In this document: positions 26,336 through 34,246 of the stretch, in pieces
Position numbering within the stretch: the first letter of the stretch is position 1
How the letters are laid out: every line of letters begins with the position of its first letter
NCBI GenBank assembly: GCA_041665785.1
Contig: JBAYIE010000002.1
Span: 1-64,000, forward strand
DNA from: JBAYIE01 sp041665785
Lineage (GTDB): Bacteria > Bacteroidota > Bacteroidia > UKL13-3
Reading direction: 5' to 3'
DNA length: 64,000 nt
Program-made: the position numbers and the translations under genes
Notes under the pieces: model-generated
What the model was told of the DNA's origin: nothing
Seen by the model: the letters and a program-made list of their open reading frames with translations, nothing else
The model's database searches: none

Positions 26336-26809
26336 TTACTCATCATTCAACTGAATCCCGTTGTACATGGATTCAGCCCAGGTTATCAGTACTTTTTTTT
26401 GCGCTTCCGATAATCGTGTATCACCGTGGATCAGGGCATACGATTTTAATGGCATCTCGCCTTCCCGCACCATTTCTACAATCTCTTCCATCTTATGCTT
26501 CTGACGTTTGGAGGTGTATGTTTTAAACTCCGTAAAGTTCAACTCGTCTTTTCCTTCATCCACATGATGTTGAAGCCAAAGTCCGATAGGCTGAACAACA
26601 GAATACCAGGGATAGTGCGTATTGTTGGAATGGCAATCAAAACACGATGTTGTCAGAATTTCTTTGACATTGTCGGGAACGGTTGTGTAGTGAAATATGT
26701 CCTGATCAGAGTAAGCGTTGCCAATATTGGGTTCTGGGCGATACAATTGAATCGCAAGCAACAGAACTATCAGTGAATAGAATGCACGATTTAGGGTAAA
26801 AAATTTCAT
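26336..26809 (-). CDS. Haem-binding domain protein
   Basis: The 157-residue protein has an N-terminal signal/anchor helix (FYSLIVLLLAIQLY) and one c-type haem motif, Cys-Phe-Asp-Cys-His, in TTSCFDCHSNNTHYPWYS. The surrounding PWYS, VQPIGLWLQHHVDEGK and later PLKSYALIHGDTRLS match the small Haem_bd family of Bacteroidota. It is expected in the periplasm, holding one haem; its electron partner is unknown. A TAnnTTCG element ends five bases before the ATG. Confidence 0.88.
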   Translation of the reverse strand: MKFFTLNRAFYSLIVLLLAIQLYRPEPNIGNAYSDQDIFHYTTVPDNVKEILTTSCFDCHSNNTHYPWYSVVQPIGLWLQHHVDEGKDELNFTEFKTYTSKRQKHKMEEIVEMVREGEMPLKSYALIHGDTRLSEAQKKVLITWAESMYNGIQLNDE

Positions 26810-26814
26810 GTGAC

Positions 26815-26822
26815 CGAAGATA
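26815..26822 (-). promoter_or_regulatory. -7 element (TAnnTTCG type) for the haem-binding gene
   Basis: Minus-strand TATCTTCG differs from TAnnTTTG in one base and ends five bases before the ATG at 26809. Confidence 0.35.
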
Positions 26823-26824
26823 CA

Positions 26825-26947
26825 TTATTCTTCTTTTTTATCCGCATCCACATCCGGAGTCTGCGGTTGACAACAGAAATCGCAAGGTTCTCCATTCTCC
26901 ATAATTTCTTTGCCTTCGCATTGCGGACAAACATAACCACACGTCAT
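26825..26947 (-). CDS. 40-residue zinc-ribbon-like protein
   Basis: A short frame from ATG 26947 encodes 40 residues starting MTCGYVCPQCEGKEI, then CDFCC, then an acidic/Lys-rich end. The cysteines form C-x3-C-x2-C and C-x2-C-C groups, as in small zinc ribbons. A perfect -7 element (TATCTTTG, 26952-26959) ends four bases before the ATG, the same spacing seen at several confirmed genes here, which supports it as a real gene. It lies just upstream of the haem-binding gene. Function is unknown; a metal-binding or adaptor role is inferred. Confidence 0.65.
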   Translation of the reverse strand: MTCGYVCPQCEGKEIMENGEPCDFCCQPQTPDVDADKKEE

Positions 26948-26951
26948 GCTA

Positions 26952-26959
26952 CAAAGATA
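26952..26959 (-). promoter_or_regulatory. -7 element for the zinc-ribbon gene
   Basis: Minus-strand TATCTTTG matches TAnnTTTG exactly and ends four bases before the ATG at 26947, so a leaderless mRNA is predicted. Confidence 0.5.
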
Positions 26960-27006
26960 GATTTTTCCGTTTAAAAAAAATTGCCGGCTCCTATATCAAT
27001 AATCCT

Positions 27007-27014
27007 TATTTTCG
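27007..27014 (+). promoter_or_regulatory. -7 element (TAnnTTCG type) for the M1 peptidase gene
   Basis: TATTTTCG differs from TAnnTTTG in one base and lies 21 bases before the ATG at 27036. Confidence 0.3.
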
Positions 27015-27035
27015 GAAGATCACATACCTTAAAAC

Positions 27036-29510
27036 ATGAGAAAATTATTCGGTTTCCTGCTTCTGCTTCCGGCTTGTGCTTTGTATGCTCAGGCTCCTGA
27101 TCAAACCTATCTTTCCGATGGTGTTTCATTTCGTGAACACCCTCTCGACATTACCCGCATGAAAGTGGAAGTGCATTTTGAGCCGGTGAAAGGTTTGGTA
27201 AAAGGAAAAGTGACACATCATTTTACTGTTTTGCAGGAACGTGTTGATTCCTTTTTCTTTGATGCACCGGGTATTACCATACATGCGGCAAACCTGGGAA
27301 ATGAAAAACTACCTTTTTCTCAAACCAAACAAGGACTGTGGCTAAAGCCTGTAAAACCATTAACCTGGGATCAAACAGGCCAGATCACTTTCGTATATGA
27401 AGCAACTCCCCGTCGGGGATTATATTTCATCGGTTGGAAAGATACAGTTGGCATTGATTCATCCAATCCGTTTAGTGTGCGCAAACAAATCTGGACTCAG
27501 GGACAGGGTATTGATAACCGCAACTGGATTCCCATGTACGACGATATGAATGATAAATTTATAACTGAAACCGTTATCACCTTTGATAATGCCTTTCAGG
27601 TTTTATCAAATGGCACTTTGCTGAAGAAAACCCCTGGACCAGATAACACAACTGTTTGGCATTACTCCATGACAAAACCACATGCCGGTTATTTGCTAAT
27701 GTTAGCTATCGGTAAATATGCTGTGAATACATCTAAAACCAAAAACGGAGTAACCCTCAACAACTGGTATTACCCTGAGTTTAAAGATCGGGCCGAACCT
27801 ACTTATAGGTATACTGCGGAAATGATGAACTTTCTGGAAAAAGAAACGGGTATTCCTTATCCGTGGGAAAGCTATTCACAGGTAATGGTACAGGATTTCA
27901 TTTATGGTGCCATGGAAAATACAACAGCCACCATCTTCGGTGATTTTTTCAACGTGGATGAACGTGCTTTTCCGGATCGGAATTATGTTGGGGTAAATTG
28001 TCACGAAATGACCCATCAGTGGTTTGGCGATTATATTACAGCCCGCGATGGAAGAGACTCCTGGCTGCAGGAAAGTTTTGCAACCTATTGGCCCAAACAA
28101 TTTTCAAAAGTGAATGAGGGATACGACGAATGGAGTTGGCAACGTCGTGCGCACCAAAACGCAGCTGTCGAGGCCGGTAAAAAAGACAATTTTCCGGTTC
28201 GTCATTCACAAGGTGGAACAGCCCGTGCTTATCCAAAAGGCGCAGCCGTTATCAGCATGCTCGAATATGTACTGGGTGAAGAACAATGGAAACGTGCCTT
28301 GAATCATTATCTTAAAACACATGCCTATGGGAATGTTGAAACCAATGATCTCAAGCAAGCTATTCAGGATAAGTTAGGCAGGGATCTCAGCTGGTTTTTC
28401 GACGAATGGATTCTGCGTGGTGGTGAACCGCATTACCGTGTGCATTATGAAGATCTGACTTATGCAAATGGTGCACGTGGTACAGAAATTGCAATTGAAC
28501 AAATACACAAAACGGATGAAACGGTGCGTTGGTTCGATATGCCCATAGAAATAGAAGTGGTTTATGCAGACGGCTCATCGGATAAAGTTAAAACCAGAAT
28601 CAACGAACAATTTGAGGTGGTTAAAATTCAGAATGCCTCCAAAAAGAAAATCGATTACGTACTCTTCGATCCAAATTCGAATATCCTGAAACAGGTTACC
28701 TTTAATAAAAATATAGCAGAGTTACTGGCTCAGGCTGAAAAATCAAAGTATATGCTCGACCGCTACGATGCAATGAAAGCATTAAAAGAAGCAAACTTGG
28801 ATCAAAAGCGGGCTGTTTTATTGGCCTCACTCAAAAAGGAAACACATCACGGCATTGTTCATGAAATAATCGGACAACTCATTACCGATCAAAATACTGC
28901 AACGGTGAGTATGTTACAGGAAATGGCTAAGAACCGTATGCTGAAACCATCCATCCGCGAGCAAATTCTGAAAAACATAAAACCTCTTGATGCTACATGG
29001 AAAGGCATTTTAGAATTAGCTCTAACTGACCCCAGCTATGAGGTAATGCGTGTTTCCATGGAGCGGTTATCGCATCAATATGCGGATGAATCGACTATCC
29101 TTCTTATTCTGGAAAAGACCAAAGATGCAATGGGAATGCACAATGCAATTGATATGAAACGTCACGAAATAACCTTGCAAACTGCTGCTCAATGGCCTGC
29201 TTTTAAAGACCGTGCTATACTTGCATTGCAGTCTTTACAGAATTACGCATCGCCTCATTTCGAATTCCGCACACGAATAATGGCCTTCAATACGTTAAAG
29301 AGTTTAAATCAATGCGACAAAATTACTATTCAACATCTCTTTCAGGCGATGTTAAGTCACAACGGACGTTTAGCTGCTCCTGCCGCACAAGTGGCCGAGT
29401 ATTTCAGTTCGCAAGCCAATTACCGACAAATGATGCAGAAATATTTCAATACCGGGGAATGGACAGCCGCAGAGAAAGAACAACTAAAAAAACAGCTTAA
29501 CTTCTTATAA
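27036..29510 (+). CDS. Secreted M1 family aminopeptidase
   Basis: The 824-residue protein starts with a signal peptide (FGFLLLLPACALYAQ), so it acts outside the cytoplasm. An aminopeptidase N beta domain is followed by the substrate-binding GAMENTTATIF motif and the zinc site HEMTH at about 323-327, with the third ligand Glu at about 346 (WLQESFATYW). The catalytic residues are all present. A long C-terminal helical region (about 560-824) looks like HEAT-type repeats. It cleaves N-terminal residues from peptides; specificity is unknown. Seven bases separate it from the next gene. Confidence 0.95.
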   Translation: MRKLFGFLLLLPACALYAQAPDQTYLSDGVSFREHPLDITRMKVEVHFEPVKGLVKGKVTHHFTVLQERVDSFFFDAPGITIHAANLGNEKLPFSQTKQGLWLKPVKPLTWDQTGQITFVYEATPRRGLYFIGWKDTVGIDSSNPFSVRKQIWTQGQGIDNRNWIPMYDDMNDKFITETVITFDNAFQVLSNGTLLKKTPGPDNTTVWHYSMTKPHAGYLLMLAIGKYAVNTSKTKNGVTLNNWYYPEFKDRAEPTYRYTAEMMNFLEKETGIPYPWESYSQVMVQDFIYGAMENTTATIFGDFFNVDERAFPDRNYVGVNCHEMTHQWFGDYITARDGRDSWLQESFATYWPKQFSKVNEGYDEWSWQRRAHQNAAVEAGKKDNFPVRHSQGGTARAYPKGAAVISMLEYVLGEEQWKRALNHYLKTHAYGNVETNDLKQAIQDKLGRDLSWFFDEWILRGGEPHYRVHYEDLTYANGARGTEIAIEQIHKTDETVRWFDMPIEIEVVYADGSSDKVKTRINEQFEVVKIQNASKKKIDYVLFDPNSNILKQVTFNKNIAELLAQAEKSKYMLDRYDAMKALKEANLDQKRAVLLASLKKETHHGIVHEIIGQLITDQNTATVSMLQEMAKNRMLKPSIREQILKNIKPLDATWKGILELALTDPSYEVMRVSMERLSHQYADESTILLILEKTKDAMGMHNAIDMKRHEITLQTAAQWPAFKDRAILALQSLQNYASPHFEFRTRIMAFNTLKSLNQCDKITIQHLFQAMLSHNGRLAAPAAQVAEYFSSQANYRQMMQKYFNTGEWTAAEKEQLKKQLNFL

Positions 29511-29517
29511 GACATGT

Positions 29518-30282
29518 ATGAAAAATAGTGTGTTGTTCTTCTCCCTTTTATTTTCTCTGTCTGTTTTTGCTCAAGACAAACGCATGTTGTCTACCTATAC
29601 CGTTCAAACCAAGGTGAAATCGGATTGTGCATCCGTAATTTCCCTGACTCTGTTTGAAGAAGGTACCGGCCATGACAGTTTGAACAGGGTTTTGATTCAG
29701 GAAATTTTAGGCCATTACATGCAATCCAAACCCATTCAGAAACTGGAGTATTTTTACAATCAACGCATCTTTGAACAGGACAGTTCATTTGATTTTTCCA
29801 TTTCCTCTGCAAGTACATATAGCAACCATGATTTGTATAGTTTTACCATTTGTCCGCAGTATGCATGCAACAAAGATGAAACCAATACCTATGAAACAGA
29901 AATGGCCACACTGGATGCAAAAACAGGCCGGATTCTTGATCTGAAGGACATTTTCGATCTTGCCACCAAAAAAGATACACTTGAACGATTTATCTATAAA
30001 ATAGTTACGATGTACCGCATTCGCAGTTTACCCATTTGCAAAATTACCGGGTATAATCCCAATGTTATTTCAGCAGCAAATGGAGTCAGTACACCTACAG
30101 ATATGATTACATACGAATTGGGATTATCCAATAAATATTATATCAGCGATGACCGGTTCCATCTATACAATCGGGTTAAACATCGCGATTACGATTATGC
30201 CGATGTTGAAGTTGCTATACCCTTCTCGAAATTGAAATATTTTCTGAAACCGGAGATGGCCTTGCGTCTGGGAATCTTATAA
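29518..30282 (+). CDS. DUF3298-like secreted protein
   Basis: The 254-residue protein has a signal peptide (MKNSVLFFSLLFSLSVFAQ). The middle contains FTICPQYACNKDETNTYETEM and LDAKTGRILDLKDIF, and the end VEVAIPFSKLKYFLKPEMA resembles the closing block of DUF3298/RsiV-type domains, which bind ligands such as lysozyme in Bacillus RsiV. The match is weak and I would not call this an anti-sigma factor: there is no membrane helix or sigma-binding part. It follows the peptidase gene by seven bases, so the two are cotranscribed. Confidence 0.6.
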   Translation: MKNSVLFFSLLFSLSVFAQDKRMLSTYTVQTKVKSDCASVISLTLFEEGTGHDSLNRVLIQEILGHYMQSKPIQKLEYFYNQRIFEQDSSFDFSISSASTYSNHDLYSFTICPQYACNKDETNTYETEMATLDAKTGRILDLKDIFDLATKKDTLERFIYKIVTMYRIRSLPICKITGYNPNVISAANGVSTPTDMITYELGLSNKYYISDDRFHLYNRVKHRDYDYADVEVAIPFSKLKYFLKPEMALRLGIL

Positions 30283-30325
30283 CCACTCACTTTAATACAA
30301 TTAACAAACCTGAATTGAGATAAAA

Positions 30326-30355
30326 AAACCCTGACATAAATATATGTCAGGGTTT
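30326..30355. terminator. Bidirectional terminator before metK
   Basis: A 13-base perfect stem (AAACCCTGACATA / TATGTCAGGGTTT) with a four-base loop and A/T-rich ends lies between the convergent DUF3298-like and metK genes. Confidence 0.85.
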
Positions 30356-30374
30356 CTTATCCGCACGTTATAGA

Positions 30375-31628
30375 TTATTTCAGTTTAAAAGCTGCTTTAA
30401 CCTTTGAAACATAATCCAATTTCTCCCAGGTAAACAATTCCACTTTTTGGGTTACTTTCTTTCCATCTGGTGAAGTAAACGTTTTCGTTACCACTTCATT
30501 CTTACGTCCCATATGACCATAAGCTGCGGTTTCACTGTAAATAGGATTGCGTAGTTTTAAACGCGATTCAATGCCGTAAGGAGTCATATCGAATAGTTTC
30601 TCCACTACTTTGGCGATTTGTCCGTCTGTCATTTTCACCTTCGCAGTACCGTATGTATTTACATAGATACCCATCGGATCTTTAACACCGATAGCGTATG
30701 ATACCTGAACAAGAATTTCGGTACATAATCCTGCTGCAACAAGGTTTTTGGCAATATGACGAGTAGCATAAGCTGCCGAACGATCCACTTTGCTAGGATC
30801 TTTACCAGAGAATGCTCCGCCGCCATGTGCGCCTTTTCCCCCGTAAGTATCCACGATAATTTTACGGCCGGTTAAACCGGTATCACCATGTGGTCCACCA
30901 ATTACAAATTTTCCGGTTGGATTGATATGGTAATTGATTTTGTTGTTGAACAAATGGGCGTATTTCTTGTATTTTGATTTAACACGCGGTATTAAAATTT
31001 TGATGATATCCTCTTTGATTTTAGCCAGCATTTTTGCTTCTGCATCAAAATCGTCGTGCTGGGTTGAAACTACAATAGAATCAATGCGCACCGGCTCATT
31101 TTTGTCGTTATACTCAAGTGTTACCTGTGATTTCGCATCCGGACGGAGGTACTTGATTTGCTTGTTTTCGCGGCGCAATGCAGCTAATTCCTGCAAAACT
31201 TTATGTGCCAGATCCAGTGCCAATGGCATATAATCTTCGGTTTCAGCCGTAGCATACCCAAACATCATTCCCTGATCTCCCGCTCCCTGATCCTGCTTCT
31301 TCTTGCGATCCACTCCCTGGTTGATATCTGACGATTGTTCGTGAATAGCAGAAAATACACCACACGAATTAGCTTCAAACATGTATTCCGATTTGGTATA
31401 ACCAATTTTCTTGATCACATCACGGGCAATGGTTTGTACATCGAGGTAAGCTTTCGATTTTACTTCTCCTGCCAAAACCACCTGGCCGGTTGTTACCAGT
31501 GTTTCACAGGCTACTTTGGAATCTTTGTCAAAAGCCAGAAAGTTGTCAATAAGTGCATCAGAAATCTGATCGGCCACTTTATCCGGGTGTCCTTCGCTTA
31601 CTGATTCTGAAGTGAATAAATATGCCAT
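30375..31628 (-). CDS. metK: S-adenosylmethionine synthetase
   Basis: The 417-residue enzyme makes S-adenosylmethionine from methionine and ATP. The N-terminal FTSESVSEGHPDKVADQISD, the ATP-binding GAGDQGMMFGYA and the glycine-rich loop GGGAFSGKDPSKVDRSAAY are all intact. It is single-copy in this window and stands alone between a terminator and its own promoter (31672-31679). The leader of about 45 bases shows no obvious riboswitch. Confidence 0.98.
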   Translation of the reverse strand: MAYLFTSESVSEGHPDKVADQISDALIDNFLAFDKDSKVACETLVTTGQVVLAGEVKSKAYLDVQTIARDVIKKIGYTKSEYMFEANSCGVFSAIHEQSSDINQGVDRKKKQDQGAGDQGMMFGYATAETEDYMPLALDLAHKVLQELAALRRENKQIKYLRPDAKSQVTLEYNDKNEPVRIDSIVVSTQHDDFDAEAKMLAKIKEDIIKILIPRVKSKYKKYAHLFNNKINYHINPTGKFVIGGPHGDTGLTGRKIIVDTYGGKGAHGGGAFSGKDPSKVDRSAAYATRHIAKNLVAAGLCTEILVQVSYAIGVKDPMGIYVNTYGTAKVKMTDGQIAKVVEKLFDMTPYGIESRLKLRNPIYSETAAYGHMGRKNEVVTKTFTSPDGKKVTQKVELFTWEKLDYVSKVKAAFKLK

Positions 31629-31671
31629 ATGTAAAATTTAATTTTAGAGTTTAAATGTTATTTGCGAGGCG

Positions 31672-31679
31672 CAAAAATA
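31672..31679 (-). promoter_or_regulatory. -7 element for metK
   Basis: Minus-strand TATTTTTG matches TAnnTTTG exactly, 43 bases before the metK ATG. Confidence 0.5.
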
Positions 31680-31761
31680 CATATTTCATTCAAGTAAAAA
31701 AGTTTAGTCTAAATTAATCAGAAAATGAGCTCCGGCCTTGTGTAGAACTGAGAAAGGGTAT

Positions 31762-31769
31762 TAAATTCG
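31762..31769 (+). promoter_or_regulatory. -7 element (TAnnTTCG type) for the gene at 31773
   Basis: TAAATTCG differs from TAnnTTTG in one base and ends three bases before the ATG at 31773. Confidence 0.35.
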
Positions 31770-31772
31770 GAT

Positions 31773-32342
31773 ATGCAGGATATCGAACCTCATTTTCGAT
31801 GGAGAGACTTGTATCGGGCGGAAGATGACCGGTTATCGCCTTTTTATGGAAGGGTATACAACGAGTTTGAATATACTCACAGCATTTATAATTATGCCAT
31901 ACATCCGCAATGGGACGAATTTGGATCACCTACCTTGTATATCAAATTACTTTGGGTCGACTATTCCGACGGCTGTGCAATTATTGAAATGATGGGCGAA
32001 TGGAACGATGCCGTGACCAACGATATCATGTTTCTTAAGCGGGATGTGGTTGAGGTCCTGATTGAAAACGGTGTCACCCGCTTTATCCTCATTGGCGAAA
32101 ATGTGCTGAATTTTCACAGCAGCGACGATTGCTATTACGAAGAATGGTTTCAGGATGTGGAAGACGGATGGATTGTTGCATTAAATTTTCAGGAACATGT
32201 ACTTGAAGAATTCCGCAATACCAATATCGATTACTACGTGAACTTTGGTGGAAACCTGGATCATATTGCATGGCGTGTATTATCTCCCGCTGCTTTGTTT
32301 AGAATAGTCGAAGAAACCATGAGCCGACGTTTGGGTCCTTGA
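31773..32342 (+). CDS. Acidic cytoplasmic protein of unknown function
   Basis: The 189-residue protein has no signal peptide, membrane helix or recognised domain. It is acidic and rich in aromatic residues (Trp, Tyr, Phe), for example HSIYNYAIHPQWDEFGS and SDDCYYEEWFQDVEDGW. Alternating strands and helices (VEVLIENGVTRFILIGEN, EHVLEEFRN) suggest a compact alpha/beta fold. It stands alone after a leaderless-type promoter and before a terminator. Conserved Bacteroidota hypothetical proteins of this size exist, but I cannot name the family. Confidence 0.65.
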   Translation: MQDIEPHFRWRDLYRAEDDRLSPFYGRVYNEFEYTHSIYNYAIHPQWDEFGSPTLYIKLLWVDYSDGCAIIEMMGEWNDAVTNDIMFLKRDVVEVLIENGVTRFILIGENVLNFHSSDDCYYEEWFQDVEDGWIVALNFQEHVLEEFRNTNIDYYVNFGGNLDHIAWRVLSPAALFRIVEETMSRRLGP

Positions 32343-32363
32343 AACAAACGTTGATGCAAAAAA

Positions 32364-32389
32364 ATTCCGGAGGTGAATGCCCCCGGAAT
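32364..32389. terminator. Bidirectional terminator before the ELWxxDGT gene
   Basis: ATTCCGG / CCGGAAT (32364-32370, 32383-32389), extended by GG/CC after one mismatch, has an A run before it and sits between convergent genes. Confidence 0.6.
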
Positions 32390-32442
32390 CTGAATTGCGT
32401 TTTTAAGGTGTGCAGGTAAATGAATTCATACCACCCTTTGTT

Positions 32443-34068
32443 TCAATTTTTAACCAGCTTTCCGCTTTTCCATTGGCCGTCTTTTGCAGTATAAAAGTAC
32501 AAATATAAACCCGTATGATGTCCTCCAAATGAAACCAACTCTCCGGACTGCAATTCTGCCTGTTCAAACACTACACGGCCAAGCAAATCAGTAACGGTAA
32601 AGTTGCGGATCGTTTCCGAAACACCTTCCAGTTTGAAACTCTCGCTGAAAGGATTGGGAACTACCTGCAATTCCTCGGTTGTGTTATGGAGCTGACTCAG
32701 GCCGGTATTTCCGGTTGGTGTAAAATTGTAAACATACAATTCGTTTCCGTAGGCTGTATCAAAAATACTCAGGTAGACCTTTTCATTCAGGTAACACATT
32801 TCGCCGATGAATTTTGGACCAAATGTCAGATCGCACGTGGTCTCAATACTGGTTCCGGCTTGTGTTCCATCGGTTTTATAAATGACGTCGCCATCGCCAA
32901 TCAATAAATCTTTTCCAGCCTGGGCAAAATTTTTGATCTGTGGAATAATACTGGAATAAGTAGAGTCAATCAACAAAGTTGTACCGGACACCGATCCATC
33001 AGTACTCCAGATGGTATAGAATCCTGTTGCAGAATCTTGTGCACTAAAGAGAATTTTAGCATTTAAACGGATTAGCCCGTCCTGAACCAAATATCCATCT
33101 ACACGCAGATCCTTTATCATTTGCGTTCCACCGCTGGTACCATCCGAACGCCACAAAGAATTGCCATGAATGCCATCGTCGGCTGTAAAATAAAAATACA
33201 ACGAATCCTGTTCCAGAATTTGAATATTTATAACACTACCGGTATTGCCTGCCTGAATATCCTTAACCCGGGTGGTGCCATTGAGTGTGCCATCGGTCTT
33301 CCAAAGTTCAATGTCTCCGGCAGCAGACGTATCTCCCAGAAAATACAATACTCCCTTGTAGTTTATTAAATTGGAGTATGCTGCGCTTCGCATTGGACAT
33401 ACCTCCACGGTACCGGCTGCTGTTCCGTTCGTTTTGATCAGTCCATGCTGATCCGTGAATCCGACGGTGAGGTATAAATTACCATTCAGGATTCCGTATT
33501 GTGTTTTAAATTGAGGTGGCGACATAATGGTAGCAAGCCGTTTGGTACCTGCCACAGTTCCATTGGTGAGAAACAATGCTGCGTTGTTTGAAGCCGATTC
33601 AATAGCCCGTAAAACAATATTGTTCCCGAATGGCATCAGGTTGTCTTTATCCGATGCGTTCAAGGCGTTTGGATAGGAAGCAGTTATTACCACCTTGGTG
33701 CCAGCAGACGTTCCGTCTGAAGTAAACAATTGATATCCTCCGCTCACCTCTCCTATAAAGAAAAGTTTACTGCCTGCAACAGTAAAACCATAGGGGTTAA
33801 CACTTCCTCCTACATCGGCATGCAGGTCGTACACCATTTTGGTTCCCGTATCCGTTCCATCGGTTACCCACAATTCTTTTTGGGTAAAATCCGGAACAGC
33901 AACCGTGGTATCCGGTGTGGTGGCATTAAAATAAACCTTACCGTTAAATGCGGTAAAGCCCGTTGGATTTCCCCATCCTTTCGGATCCAGATCTTTCAAT
34001 AATACAGGTTGTGCAAATAAGGCAATGCTGTAGAACAACCATAGGCTGGCTAGTACAAGTTTTTTCAT
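32443..34068 (-). CDS. ELWxxDGT-repeat secreted protein with T9SS sorting domain
   Basis: From the ATG at 34068 (preferred over an upstream start at 34089 because it leads directly into the signal peptide KKLVLASLWLFYSIALFAQ) the protein has 541 residues. About eight ELWxxDGT-type repeats fill residues 25-450 (ELWVTDGTDTGTK, QLFTSDGTSAGTK, ELWKTDGTLNGTT, SLWRSDGTSGGTQ), probably blades of a beta-propeller. A type A sorting domain follows (VVPNPFSESFKLEG, DLLGRVV). It would be exported by T9SS and placed at the surface or released. The next gene downstream is another T9SS cargo. Confidence 0.9.
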   Translation of the reverse strand: MKKLVLASLWLFYSIALFAQPVLLKDLDPKGWGNPTGFTAFNGKVYFNATTPDTTVAVPDFTQKELWVTDGTDTGTKMVYDLHADVGGSVNPYGFTVAGSKLFFIGEVSGGYQLFTSDGTSAGTKVVITASYPNALNASDKDNLMPFGNNIVLRAIESASNNAALFLTNGTVAGTKRLATIMSPPQFKTQYGILNGNLYLTVGFTDQHGLIKTNGTAAGTVEVCPMRSAAYSNLINYKGVLYFLGDTSAAGDIELWKTDGTLNGTTRVKDIQAGNTGSVINIQILEQDSLYFYFTADDGIHGNSLWRSDGTSGGTQMIKDLRVDGYLVQDGLIRLNAKILFSAQDSATGFYTIWSTDGSVSGTTLLIDSTYSSIIPQIKNFAQAGKDLLIGDGDVIYKTDGTQAGTSIETTCDLTFGPKFIGEMCYLNEKVYLSIFDTAYGNELYVYNFTPTGNTGLSQLHNTTEELQVVPNPFSESFKLEGVSETIRNFTVTDLLGRVVFEQAELQSGELVSFGGHHTGLYLYFYTAKDGQWKSGKLVKN

Positions 34069-34086
34069 AATAAAGTAGTTTACAAA

Positions 34087-34094
34087 CAAATGTA
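34087..34094 (-). promoter_or_regulatory. -7 element for the ELWxxDGT gene
   Basis: Minus-strand TACATTTG matches TAnnTTTG exactly, 18 bases before the ATG at 34068. The alternative start at 34089 would lie inside it. Confidence 0.5.
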
Positions 34095-34197
34095 GCAGAA
34101 TTCATGCATATGAGTTGTCATGAGCTTGTCAAGGTATGCACAGGATATGTTGTTAATCCTGAAATGTAAACAGAAGAAAAATATAGCCCATAAAAAA

Positions 34198-34226
34198 GCC
34201 GCAGAAAATCAATCCTGCGGCCCTTT
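34198..34226 (-). terminator. Terminator after the T9SS cargo gene at 34247
   Basis: GCCGCAG / CTGCGGC (34198-34204, 34215-34221) with an A run on one side and a T run on the other. Confidence 0.7.
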
Positions 34227-34246
34227 TTAATATTTGCTTACCGGAA

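Noticed and set aside
34069..34089. Seven-residue upstream extension of the ELWxxDGT protein
   Set aside because: It would start inside the promoter element; the ATG at 34068 leads directly into the signal peptide.
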